Made by a program: the position numbers and the translations under genes. Below are positions 8,210-15,722 of a stretch of 18,640 nucleotides of DNA, in pieces. The stretch covers positions 1-18,640 of the forward strand of contig JAFTJJ010000005.1 of NCBI GenBank assembly GCA_017456465.1, written 5' to 3'. This DNA is from Clostridia bacterium. GTDB lineage: Bacteria > Bacillota > Clostridia > Christensenellales > UBA1242. Position 1 is the first letter of the stretch, and each line of letters starts with the position of its first letter. The notes below the pieces were generated by a model. The model worked only from the letters and a program-made list of their open reading frames with translations, searched no databases and had not been told where the DNA came from.

Positions 8210-8245
8210 ACAAAAAGAGTGGAACACAAATCCACTCTTTTTGTT
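8209..8245 (-). terminator. Terminator of enolase
   Basis: A perfect 15-bp stem (arms 8245-8231 and 8223-8209, loop 7 nt) with GAGTGGA/TCCACTC at its apex and T-rich 3' arm starts 8 nt after the enolase stop codon. Confidence 0.88.
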
Positions 8246-8253
8246 AATGTAAA

Positions 8254-9564
8254 TTATTTCAAATTGAAAAAGGCTTTTTTGCCAAGGTATTTTGCATTTT
8301 CTCCAAGTTCTTCTTCAATTCTGAGAAGTTGGTTGTATTTTGCGACCCTATCAGTTCTTGATGGTGCACCAGTTTTGATTTGACCAGCATTTGTTGCAAC
8401 CGCAATGTCTGCAATTGTTGTGTCTTCAGTTTCTCCACTTCTGTGTGATGTAACTGCAGTGTAACCAGCTCTGTTTGCTCGCTCAATTGCATCGAGAGTT
8501 TCTGTGAGCGTTCCGATTTGATTCACTTTGATGAGAATTGAGTTTGCAACACCAAGCTCAATGCCCTTTTCAAGTCTCTTTGTGTTTGTCACAAACAAAT
8601 CATCACCAACAAGTTGGATTTTTGATCCAAGTTTCTTTGTGAGCATATCCCATGCTTCCCAGTCTTCTTCACTTACACCGTCTTCAAGAGAAATGATTGG
8701 ATATTTGTTTGCCATTTCTTCCCAGTAAGCAACCATTTCTTCGCGAGTGAATAACTGCTCAGTCTTCCAGAAATAATAACACCCCTCTTTGCCAATCTTC
8801 TTTGCTTCATCATACATTTCAGTTGCCGCAGCATCAATTGCAATGCAGAAATCCTCACCAGGTTTGTAACCGGCTGCCTTAATTGCTTCAACAACATACA
8901 TCAAAGCCTCTTCATCACTCTTTAAGTTTGGTGCAAATCCACCTTCATCACCAACTCCCGTGCTGTACCCTTTGCTTTTGAGAACAGCTCTGAGGCTGTG
9001 GAAAACTTCTGCACACCACCTGAGTGCTTCCTTGAAATTTGGCGCACCAACTGGCATGATCATAAATTCTTGAACATTGACACTGTTGTCAGCGTGCTTT
9101 CCACCATTCAGAATGTTCATCATTGGAACAGGAAGCACACACGCTTTTGTTCCTCCAATATAGCTATAAAGTGACACACCAAGGGCCTCTGCTGCTGCTT
9201 TTGCACAAGCAAGCGACACACCAAGGATTGCATTTGCCCCAAGCTTGCCTTTGTTTGGAGTTCCATCGAGTTCAATCATTGTTTTGTCAATTGCAACTTG
9301 ATCCAAAACATTCATTCCAATCACTGCTTCTGCAATGATTTCATTCACATTTGCAACAGCTTTTTCTACAGATTTTCCAAGATACTTGCTCTTGTCTCCG
9401 TCTCTGAGTTCAACAGCCTCAAAAGATCCAGTTGATGCTCCAGATGGAACTGCCGCTCTTCCAATTCTTCCACCAGCAACAACTTCAACTTCTACTGTTG
9501 GGTTGCCACGAGAATCCAAAATTTGTCTTGCATAAACATCTTCAATTTCAATATATTCTTTCAT
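8254..9564 (-). CDS. eno: Enolase (phosphopyruvate hydratase)
   Basis: 436 residues, the usual length. It interconverts 2-phosphoglycerate and phosphoenolpyruvate in glycolysis, as a Mg-dependent cytoplasmic enzyme. The start is the ATG preceded by AAGGAG 7-8 nt upstream; a longer in-frame reading to 9612 overlaps the promoter and was rejected. Diagnostic motifs are all present: ILDSRGNPTVEVEV, the SGASTG loop, GGKHADNSVNVQEFMI (E166), GDEGGFAPNL (E207), metal ligands D244, E294 (SLEDGV) and D321 (GDDLFVTN), K346 (KVNQIGTLTET) and SHRSGETED (H374). It is transcribed alone, from a near-consensus promoter and into a strong terminator, rather than with other glycolytic genes as in many Bacillota. 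Confidence 0.98.
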   Translation of the reverse strand: MKEYIEIEDVYARQILDSRGNPTVEVEVVAGGRIGRAAVPSGASTGSFEAVELRDGDKSKYLGKSVEKAVANVNEIIAEAVIGMNVLDQVAIDKTMIELDGTPNKGKLGANAILGVSLACAKAAAEALGVSLYSYIGGTKACVLPVPMMNILNGGKHADNSVNVQEFMIMPVGAPNFKEALRWCAEVFHSLRAVLKSKGYSTGVGDEGGFAPNLKSDEEALMYVVEAIKAAGYKPGEDFCIAIDAAATEMYDEAKKIGKEGCYYFWKTEQLFTREEMVAYWEEMANKYPIISLEDGVSEEDWEAWDMLTKKLGSKIQLVGDDLFVTNTKRLEKGIELGVANSILIKVNQIGTLTETLDAIERANRAGYTAVTSHRSGETEDTTIADIAVATNAGQIKTGAPSRTDRVAKYNQLLRIEEELGENAKYLGKKAFFNLK

Positions 9565-9598
9565 GAATTTTCTCCTTGTTGTTTTATTGAATACTTTA

Positions 9599-9628
9599 AT
9601 TATACTCTTCATTTCTTAACTATGTCAA
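9599..9628 (-). promoter_or_regulatory. Promoter of enolase
   Basis: Minus strand: TTGACA (9628-9623), an 18-nt spacer and TATAAT (9604-9599). Both hexamers are consensus, as expected for a highly expressed gene; the leader is about 30 nt. Confidence 0.85.
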
Positions 9629-9682
9629 AAACTTTTAACAAGCAATGCTCTTTTATTGATTTGATACAAAAAATAAATAAAT

Positions 9683-9713
9683 AAATGCAGACAATGTAAA
9701 AATTACTGCATTT
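9683..9713 (-). terminator. Probable terminator of the TtcA-like gene
   Basis: An 8-bp stem AAATGCAG / CTGCATTT with a 15-nt loop lies 20 nt past the stop codon and is followed on the minus strand by an AT-rich run containing TTTTTT. Confidence 0.55.
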
Positions 9714-9733
9714 TATTATAATTATTTACAAAT

Positions 9734-10570
9734 TTAATTATTTCTATCATAATTATCTAAAAAAGAATGTTTCTCGCCATCTTTTTTATATCCAAGAACC
9801 ATATTGAGATTAATATTTTCTGCGCTTTTGAAAATGTTGTTCACAACATTCGGATTTCTCTTTTCGAGAGCTTCAATCAACAACTTTGTTTGATATCGCT
9901 GAGATGTGACATCTTCAACCTCGTTTTTTGCGATATTTTCCGTAAATCTGCAAGCACATCTAATAAATTCAAGACCTGCCGCCTTTGAAAACGCAATTAT
10001 ATCTTTTTCACGTACAAAATATAATGGTCTTATGAGTTCCATTCCTTCAAAATTGTCACTGTGCAGTTTGGGAAGCATTGTTTGAAAGTTTCCAGAATTA
10101 AGCATTCCCATGAGAGTTGTCTCAATCACATCATCAAAATGATGACCAAGAGCAATTTTGTTGCAGCCTTTTCTTTTTGCAATTGCATACAAATGCCCAC
10201 GTCTCATTCTTGCACAAAGATAACATGGGTTTTTTTCTGTTGAGTTCGCGACATCAAAAATGTCCGTATCAAAAATCTCCGCAGGAATATTCAAAATTTC
10301 AAGATTATCCTTAATTTTTTGTAGATTTTCAGGATTATATCCAGGATTCATCACAACATACTCAACATCAAAATCAAACTCAGTGTGTCTGTGCAACTCC
10401 TGAAATAATTTCGCCAAAACCATTGAATCTTTTCCACCTGACACACACACACAAATCTTGTCATTTTCTTTGATCAATTCATATTCCTTGATCGCTTTGA
10501 TGAATTTTGTCCAAAGCTTGCTTCTGTGTGATGTCATAATAAGCCTTTCAATTTCTTTGTATCTTTCCAA
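9734..10570 (-). CDS. TtcA-like PP-loop ATPase (probable tRNA 2-thiocytidine synthesis)
   Basis: 278 residues from a TTG start set by AAAGGAG 7 nt upstream. It belongs to the adenine nucleotide alpha-hydrolase superfamily: the PP-loop SGGKDS is at residues 44-49. CYLC (C116, C119) and the ARMRRGHLYAIAK segment that follows match the first cysteine pair of TtcA. GHHFDDVIETTLMGML (142-157) is the second family block. A later cysteine cluster CAC (C205, C207) sits where TtcA has its additional cluster ligand. TtcA adenylates C32 of certain tRNAs and uses a [4Fe-4S] cluster to replace the oxygen with sulfur. The related TtuA and TilS families remain possible, though TilS lacks these cysteines. 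It lies 63 nt downstream of the CYTH gene, same strand, so co-transcription is likely. Confidence 0.85.
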   Translation of the reverse strand: MERYKEIERLIMTSHRSKLWTKFIKAIKEYELIKENDKICVCVSGGKDSMVLAKLFQELHRHTEFDFDVEYVVMNPGYNPENLQKIKDNLEILNIPAEIFDTDIFDVANSTEKNPCYLCARMRRGHLYAIAKRKGCNKIALGHHFDDVIETTLMGMLNSGNFQTMLPKLHSDNFEGMELIRPLYFVREKDIIAFSKAAGLEFIRCACRFTENIAKNEVEDVTSQRYQTKLLIEALEKRNPNVVNNIFKSAENINLNMVLGYKKDGEKHSFLDNYDRNN

Positions 10571-10577
10571 ACCACAT

Positions 10578-10584
10578 CTCCTTT
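10578..10584 (-). promoter_or_regulatory. Ribosome binding site supporting a TTG start
   Basis: AAAGGAG on the minus strand is 7 nt before the TTG at 10570. The ATG that falls within this interval is out of frame and meets a stop quickly, so the TTG is the likely start of the TtcA-like gene. Confidence 0.75.
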
Positions 10585-10633
10585 GTTTTCATTTGAAAGT
10601 ATATCACACTTTATTCAAAGTGCATAGACCATT

Positions 10634-11221
10634 TTAAAAATTTTCAGTAAAACCAACACTGCTATTAAATTTTTTAATTTTTCTTTCTTCTTCAAGTTTC
10701 AGACTTTCAAGAGCCTTTGATCCAAATCCATAATGTTTATATATAGACATAACATCCATGGTTGTAAGCTTTGAAAAATCCACACCAAGCTTTTTGCAAA
10801 CATCTTTAATCGATTCTTCTGATTTCCCCTCAAATTCAACATACGATGGGATCATTGGCCACATGTCAATATCGACTTCAACACCATCAAACATATACCT
10901 TATTCGCCTGTTTTCTTGAACACTTCTGACTTGATAACCAAGTTTTCTCAAAATTTCATTTGTAGTTTCAAAATCAGAAACAACAATTTCAAGTTCTTTT
11001 GTTCCATCAATTTCAGCACTTTGAATTTCCTTGATTGTGAGCGTTGTTTCTTTTCCGTTTGTGCGAAGCCTAATCCAGCTGTTTTCTTTCACGGGATCAA
11101 AATCATAGCAATATCTCTTCTGCACCCAATCCCCAACAAATTCAGCACCACATATTTCAAGTTTTCTAATAATATCATCTTCATTACATTCAAGAAGTCT
11201 AATTTCTATTTCACTTTGCAT
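10634..11221 (-). CDS. CYTH-domain protein (class IV adenylate cyclase / triphosphatase-like)
   Basis: 195 residues, ATG with AAGGAG 9 nt upstream. The N-terminal signature ExExR (E4, E6, R8 in SEIEIRLL) is the conservative form of the family's ExExK. The remaining features fit the triphosphate tunnel fold: WIRLRTNGKETTLTIKE, ELEIVVSDFE, RRIRYMFDGVEVDIDMWP and YVEFEGKSEESI, whose alternating charged residues would line the tunnel and bind metal and triphosphate. Known members are class IV adenylate cyclases, thiamine triphosphatases and inorganic tripolyphosphatases; sequence alone does not decide between them. The last 30 residues (ALESLKLEEERKIKKFN...) extend past the fold. It is probably the first gene of a two-gene unit with the TtcA-like gene. 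Confidence 0.88.
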   Translation of the reverse strand: MQSEIEIRLLECNEDDIIRKLEICGAEFVGDWVQKRYCYDFDPVKENSWIRLRTNGKETTLTIKEIQSAEIDGTKELEIVVSDFETTNEILRKLGYQVRSVQENRRIRYMFDGVEVDIDMWPMIPSYVEFEGKSEESIKDVCKKLGVDFSKLTTMDVMSIYKHYGFGSKALESLKLEEERKIKKFNSSVGFTENF

Positions 11222-11333
11222 ATCAACATTCTCCTTGCTTTCATTTTATCATACTTTTTTCAAAAATTGCATCTTTTTGATCCAAACATGCAAAAAAGAT
11301 TATATTTTTGACAAATTATTTATGGTGTCCATC

Positions 11334-11362
11334 TTGACAAGCAATGTGGGAAATGATATAGT
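11334..11362 (+). promoter_or_regulatory. Consensus promoter of the 101-residue gene
   Basis: TTGACA at 11334-11339, a 17-nt spacer and TATAGT at 11357-11362, with the start codon 26 nt beyond. One of the best promoter matches in the window. Confidence 0.85.
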
Positions 11363-11387
11363 TTTACTTGCTTTTAAGGAGAGAATT

Positions 11388-11693
11388 ATGATTATTGACA
11401 ACAACATGACAGAATTTGAAAGAGATATTGAAATTTCAAACTATTCAACGAAAAAAGGATTTGAGCTTTTTGCAGAATGCAAAGCTTCTGAAATTTTAAC
11501 TGAAAATCAAAAACAATCCATCAATGTGAACCTATGCATTGCTTATGCAAAAAGAAAAATTGAATCCTATGCCACAACATTTGATCATGCGTCAATTTGC
11601 ATTGGATTTGGAAAATCTGACATTATCGCAATCTCAGAAATCGCTCAAGAATTATCACAATCTAATCACAACGCAGATGAATATCAAGCATAA
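11388..11693 (+). CDS. Small soluble protein, unknown function
   Basis: 101 residues from the ATG at 11388, set by AAGGAG 7 nt upstream. The frame is open further back, to 11235, but that part contains the promoter. The protein is acidic with no membrane span and no signal peptide. It looks mostly helical (MTEFERDIEIS, KKGFELFAECKASEIL, VNLCIAYAKRKIESYA, DIIAISEIAQEL) and has three cysteines. No family was recognised. A strong promoter and an immediately following terminator make it a dedicated single-gene unit, so it is probably a real and well-expressed protein. Confidence 0.72.
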   Translation: MIIDNNMTEFERDIEISNYSTKKGFELFAECKASEILTENQKQSINVNLCIAYAKRKIESYATTFDHASICIGFGKSDIIAISEIAQELSQSNHNADEYQA

Positions 11694-11720
11694 AAACCAC
11701 TGATGTTTTCAGTGGTTTTT
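11692..11720 (+). terminator. Terminator after the 101-residue gene (usable from both sides)
   Basis: A perfect 12-bp stem AAAAACCACTGA / TCAGTGGTTTTT with a 5-nt loop and a continuing T run. Its left arm begins within the TAA stop codon. The left arm read on the minus strand is T-rich, so it also suits the degraded gene that ends at 11721. Confidence 0.85.
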
Positions 11721-11943
11721 TTATAAAGAGATCATTAACACGCCTGCAAAAATAAGCACCATGTCCTACGGAATTGAAACTCCAAATGGAATCCAAATGA
11801 GAGCGCACAAAAAACTAACACCAATAAACAAAACCAAAATTACTGATTCTTCACTTTTTTGAACCACCTTCTTTTTCGTAACATTGAACACACCATTAAT
11901 CAGTGCATAAAGTTAATGCAAAAATAATATAAGAATTTTCCAT
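11721..11943 (-). pseudogene. Degraded small membrane-protein gene
   Basis: On the minus strand an ATG at 11943 begins MENSYIIFALTL and stops after 15 codons. A frame shifted by one base is open from 11912 and continues plausibly (LYALINGVFNVTKKK, then KSEESVILVLFIGVSFLC). It is interrupted by one TAG at 11768-11766 and resumes (DMVLIFAGVLMISL) to a TAA at 11723-11721. Joined, it would be a protein of about 75 residues with three hydrophobic segments. The stop is followed at once by the 11692-11720 hairpin. One frameshift and one nonsense codon suggest a recently inactivated gene. Chance open AT-rich sequence is the alternative. No good ribosome site precedes the ATG. Confidence 0.45.
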
Positions 11944-12088
11944 AACAATGAAATTATAAACCTAAATCATCTTAATGCAAAGCCTTTTTTAAAATGCAAA
12001 TAAATATAAAAAAGAAGCCCTCTTCACCAAAATATACAGCATTTCAACCATAAGTTGAGTTTATTTTGTTCCATTGTATTAATGCGTG
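11944..12088. other. AT-rich intergenic sequence with nothing recognised
   Basis: Between the degraded gene and the promoter of the 1033-residue gene. No open reading frame with a ribosome site, no convincing hairpin and no RNA gene were seen. Since the next gene encodes a helix-turn-helix protein, an operator could lie here, but no clear palindrome was found. Confidence 0.4.
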
Positions 12089-12097
12089 TGATATAAT
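12089..12097 (+). promoter_or_regulatory. Extended -10 promoter of the XRE/pseudoprotease gene
   Basis: TGATATAAT: a consensus -10 with TG one base upstream, 26 nt before the start codon. No -35 hexamer is found at a normal distance, which suggests weak or activator-dependent expression. Confidence 0.65.
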
Positions 12098-12108
12098 GTT
12101 GATAATTT

Positions 12109-12115
12109 AAGGAGG
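12109..12115 (+). promoter_or_regulatory. Ribosome binding site for a TTG start
   Basis: AAGGAGG sits 8 nt before the TTG at 12124. No in-frame ATG lies nearby, so the TTG is the likely start of the 1033-residue protein. Confidence 0.8.
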
Positions 12116-12123
12116 ATACTGTT

Positions 12124-15100
12124 TTGAAAAATTATGGACAAGTAATCTCGAAACTCAGAAAAAAACACGGGCTCACCCAAAATGAACTTGGTAAAAAACT
12201 TAATGTTTCTTATCAAGCAGTTTCAAAATGGGAAAATAATTTATCTGAACCAGATTTAGATACAACACAAAAAATTGCTGAAGTGTTTGGAATCACAATG
12301 TCAGAATTTTTCGAAATGGCAAACAATCACGAAAAATCCCAAAACACGAATTTCTCCTCGCTCAGTCAAAAAGATAACATAAGCATTTTCAAAACAAAGC
12401 CGTGGATTTTGGCAACACTTCTTGGAGGAATAATCTTCATACTCTCATTGATTGTGTTATTAATCCCTGTCAAATATTCGAGCAAACAAGTTTTCGCCAA
12501 ATATGACGATTCGATATTCTTCATTTCAGCAAACACCCCATCAACAACAAAAACAGGAACTGGTTTTTTCATTAATAATTCGGGACTTGCTGTCACGACT
12601 TATAGCAATGTTCAAAATTGCATCAGTGGGAAAATTCAACTTTGCAACGGTGACAAATATGATATTGAAAAAATCGTTGGAATTGATGAAGAAAATGACA
12701 TTGTATTAATTCAAGTTAACATTGATAAATCATTTCCAGTCAAACTTGGTGACAGCAACAACATCAAAATGGGTGACAAGGTTTATTCAATAACTTACTC
12801 CAGTGATGACACATTGAATGACGCAAACAGTCTTGTAACTGAAGGATTTATCTTCAAACTTGAATCAAATTCAGACGGTACTACAAGCATTCAGACAACT
12901 GCCAGCATCGAAAACGCAAACAAGGGTGGTGTTATTTTCGACGAATATGGCAAAGTCGTTGGAATTATATCAAGCAAACTCAAAATCAGCGGTGTCGGGT
13001 TCGACATGGTGAATGTCTGCATTCCAATTGCCAAAATTAAAAAAATAGAAAAAAATATTAATCTTTCTTTATATGATTACTTAAAATCTCAAAACGGAAC
13101 TTATGTTGTGCAATTTGACGGAAATGGCTCAACATCAGGAGAAATGTCAACTCGTACATTGCTCAGAAATCAAGAGTATCGAATTGCGTGCGAATTCGAA
13201 AAAACTGGTTACATGTTCCAAGGATGGAGCCATAATGACACCGATCAAGGAACATCCATTTTCAATCTTGGCGTTGAAAATGAAACAATAACACTCACAG
13301 CCATTTGGAAAGAAATTGAGATTGATATTTCTTATTACTTAAATGGTGGTTATAACAATTCTCAAAATAAATCTTCTCTCAAATATTGGGATGAAAATTT
13401 CACATTGCTTCCCGCAACAAAAGCAGGACATGTTTTTGAAGGTTGGTATACAGACCCAAATTTTTCTTCACAAATTCAAGTGATTAATGCAAAAACGTCA
13501 ACAAAACATTATTCGCTGTATGCAAAATACACTTTAGAAAACTACCAAATTTCTTATGAATTAAATGGTGGAACAAATAACGATCTTAACCCAGCATCTT
13601 ACACAATTAATGACTCTTCAATTTATTTGCAAAATCCTGAAAAACTTGGTTACAAATTTGATGGATGGTACAAATCTCAAGATTTTTCCGGAAGCAAAGT
13701 TTCTTATATTTCAACAAGTCAGTGCACACCGCTCACCCTATATGCCAAATTCACTGCAATTCAATATAATATTGACTATGAATGCAACGGAGGAGCGTGC
13801 ACAATTGAAATAGGCTTTGGATATTATACAATTGAAAAAGGAACAATGGTCTCTTACATCAAAGCAACAAAAGATGGCTATACTTTTGCGGGATGGTATA
13901 ACAATGAAGACCTGTCTGGAGATCCAGTTGACACTGTTGCATACAGATATGGCTATTTAGGAGATATAACATTATATGCAAAATACGAAGTAATAAACTA
14001 TAAAATAAACTACTCTCTCAATTTAGGAACAGCTCCACAAAATGGAAACCCAACGACATATACGATTGAAGATGAAATTGTTCTCAATGAACCAACAAAA
14101 CCGGGTTGCACATTCTACTCATGGTATGAAACGACAAATTATGAATATTTAGCCAAAATTCCCAAAGGGACTACTGGAAACTTGTCATTGTCCGCAAAAT
14201 ACAAAGTTCTTGAAAATGATGATGGAGATTTGATTATTACAACAAATGAAGCACTTCTGGAATTTCTTGGCGACAAAGCTGGGACTTATAAATACAAACG
14301 TATAAGCCTTGAATCAAATCTTGATTTGTCAGCATACTCAACTCATGGCACTTATCCAGAATTTAACGGTTCTTTTAATGGAAATTATCACACAATATCA
14401 AACCTGAAAGCTCCACTTTTCAATGAAACAACAACCGGAGCAATTCAAAATCTAAAAATAGAAAACATAAATACAACCAAAAGTGCCGGACTTGTTCAAG
14501 ATGCAGATCGAACAACATTTGTTAATTGTTTTGTTCAGGGAATAATCAATTTTTCACCAAGCACTCTGGGTGAAGATTGCGGAGGATTGATTGCAAAAGC
14601 CAGAAACTGCAGAATTGAAAATTGCGCAACTGATGTAAATATTACCTACACTGCGACATATAACAATGGATCTTCTCTTACAGCATATATTGGTGGACTG
14701 GTGGGATTCGATTATCTTGGATCCATAGATTTTTCAACCATAAAAAACTGCTATTCTATGGGACAAATAAACATCATTGAAAATGCCAATCGATCTGCAT
14801 CTTTCCATGTTGGTGGACTCGTTGGACAAGGCAAAATTTCCTATAGCTACAGCACATGCGACATTACTGCAAACTTTAACTATAATAATTACTCATTGAA
14901 TGCTGGTGGCCTTATGGCAGCTGGAAATGCGGTTCAAAGCTATGCAACAGGAAACATTACAGCATCATTCAAAGATACATCCAGAATTGAATTCGTAAAA
15001 ATTGCAAACTTGAATCCATCATATTCAGATGAAAAAACTGACGCTCTTACATTATGCTATTACTCCAACAATCAAACATTGAACACTGAATCAACAATCG

Positions 15101-15225
15101 TTTCAAATCCTGGTGAATCAGATATGGAATCAATTTGGCAATATGTTTGTGAAAATTGGTATTCAAATATTTGGAATATTTCAACAACTTCAAATCCAAC
15201 ACTCAATTGGGAGAACCAAGAATGA
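12124..15225 (+). CDS. Transmembrane XRE regulator with inactive HtrA-like domain, InlB and GLUG-like repeats
   Basis: 1033 residues. Residues 6-60 form an XRE/Cro helix-turn-helix (ISKLRKKHGLTQNELGKKL, SYQAVSKWENNLSEPDL), which binds DNA and places the N-terminus in the cytoplasm. A polar linker leads to one membrane span (95-116). The rest should be extracellular. Residues 122-305 resemble a trypsin-like HtrA/DegP domain: TGTGFFINNSGLAVTTY, NDIVLIQV and GKVVGIISS all align, and Asp192 is kept. But the His position is Ser161 and the Ser position is Lys267 (ANKGG for the usual GNSGG), so proteolysis is not expected. Residues 326-694 hold about five InlB-type repeats and 855-945 contain three GLUG-like units (GGLVG.../GGLMA...). 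No LPXTG or secretion signal is needed, as the span anchors it. Signal transfer from surface to DNA is inferred, not shown. Confidence 0.88.
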   Translation: MKNYGQVISKLRKKHGLTQNELGKKLNVSYQAVSKWENNLSEPDLDTTQKIAEVFGITMSEFFEMANNHEKSQNTNFSSLSQKDNISIFKTKPWILATLLGGIIFILSLIVLLIPVKYSSKQVFAKYDDSIFFISANTPSTTKTGTGFFINNSGLAVTTYSNVQNCISGKIQLCNGDKYDIEKIVGIDEENDIVLIQVNIDKSFPVKLGDSNNIKMGDKVYSITYSSDDTLNDANSLVTEGFIFKLESNSDGTTSIQTTASIENANKGGVIFDEYGKVVGIISSKLKISGVGFDMVNVCIPIAKIKKIEKNINLSLYDYLKSQNGTYVVQFDGNGSTSGEMSTRTLLRNQEYRIACEFEKTGYMFQGWSHNDTDQGTSIFNLGVENETITLTAIWKEIEIDISYYLNGGYNNSQNKSSLKYWDENFTLLPATKAGHVFEGWYTDPNFSSQIQVINAKTSTKHYSLYAKYTLENYQISYELNGGTNNDLNPASYTINDSSIYLQNPEKLGYKFDGWYKSQDFSGSKVSYISTSQCTPLTLYAKFTAIQYNIDYECNGGACTIEIGFGYYTIEKGTMVSYIKATKDGYTFAGWYNNEDLSGDPVDTVAYRYGYLGDITLYAKYEVINYKINYSLNLGTAPQNGNPTTYTIEDEIVLNEPTKPGCTFYSWYETTNYEYLAKIPKGTTGNLSLSAKYKVLENDDGDLIITTNEALLEFLGDKAGTYKYKRISLESNLDLSAYSTHGTYPEFNGSFNGNYHTISNLKAPLFNETTTGAIQNLKIENINTTKSAGLVQDADRTTFVNCFVQGIINFSPSTLGEDCGGLIAKARNCRIENCATDVNITYTATYNNGSSLTAYIGGLVGFDYLGSIDFSTIKNCYSMGQINIIENANRSASFHVGGLVGQGKISYSYSTCDITANFNYNNYSLNAGGLMAAGNAVQSYATGNITASFKDTSRIEFVKIANLNPSYSDEKTDALTLCYYSNNQTLNTESTIVSNPGESDMESIWQYVCENWYSNIWNISTTSNPTLNWENQE
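13099..14205 (+). repeat. About five tandem InlB B-type (Listeria-Bacteroides) repeats within the 1033-residue protein
   Basis: Protein-level repeats of about 70 residues, at residues 326-395, 399-470, 473-544, 548-621 and 626-694. Each runs from a strand such as YQISYELNGGTNN through a GYxFxGWY-type core (GYMFQGWS, GHVFEGWYT, GYKFDGWYK, GYTFAGWYN, GCTFYSWYE) to a closing xLYAKY-type strand (LTAIW, SLYAKY, TLYAKF, TLYAKY, SLSAKY). The family (Flg_new/List_Bact_rpt) is found in surface proteins and has a beta-grasp-like fold used for spacing or binding. The copies have diverged at DNA level. Confidence 0.87.
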
Positions 15226-15710
15226 AAATAACAATTAATAATGAGAAAACAAAAAACAAAAACCTTGATTATGAAGAAACCTTTTGGCTCGGAAAACGAA
15301 CCATTGTTTATGACAATACTCTCCTCACAAAATACAAAGGTAACTTGTACGAATACAAAAAAGATGGGAAAGGACAACTCTTTCAAATCAAGGGAAATCA
15401 AGTGTTTGGAGTTTCAATCAACATGTTTGACAATTGGGTGGAAATTTCAAGAAAAATCACTTGGTATGAAGTCCTTCTCGCACTCCTTGCATTCTTCCCT
15501 GCAATCATGTTTGGAATCTGGGGAGGTGTTTGGCCTGCTGCAATTTGTGGTGGCATCGGTGGCGGACTTTTTTTCACAAGTCTCACAATCATCAGAAACA
15601 TCGACAAACTATTCGTGAAAATTATTGTTGCAATTGAATTTATGTTGATTGCCTTATTAATGTTTTACATCATAACATTCTTAATTTTTAAAACTGTTCT
15701 TCCATTTTAA
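15222..15710 (+). CDS. Membrane protein translationally coupled to the XRE/pseudoprotease protein
   Basis: 162 residues. The ATG at 15222 shares ATGA with the upstream stop TGA and has GGGAG 8 nt upstream; an open frame back to 15156 lies inside the previous gene. The first 75 residues are soluble and beta-rich (GKRTIVYDNTLLTKYKGNLY, QLFQIKGNQVFGVSI), followed by ITWYE and hydrophobic segments near 82-100, a glycine-rich 103-122 (GGVWPAAICGGIGGG) and 131-157. No family was recognised. The tight overlap suggests a stoichiometric partner of the 1033-residue protein, for example sharing its membrane complex. Both genes end at the same bidirectional terminator. Confidence 0.78.
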   Translation: MKITINNEKTKNKNLDYEETFWLGKRTIVYDNTLLTKYKGNLYEYKKDGKGQLFQIKGNQVFGVSINMFDNWVEISRKITWYEVLLALLAFFPAIMFGIWGGVWPAAICGGIGGGLFFTSLTIIRNIDKLFVKIIVAIEFMLIALLMFYIITFLIFKTVLPF

Positions 15711-15722
15711 AAATCAACAAAC

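Noticed and set aside
12124..15225. Sortase-anchored adhesin or active secreted protease
   Set aside because: No LPXTG motif or signal peptidase site; two triad residues are replaced; anchoring is by the span at 95-116.
15072..15401. Minus-strand open frame of 109 codons
   Set aside because: Lies across the junction of two well-supported plus-strand genes and lacks a ribosome site; a shadow frame.
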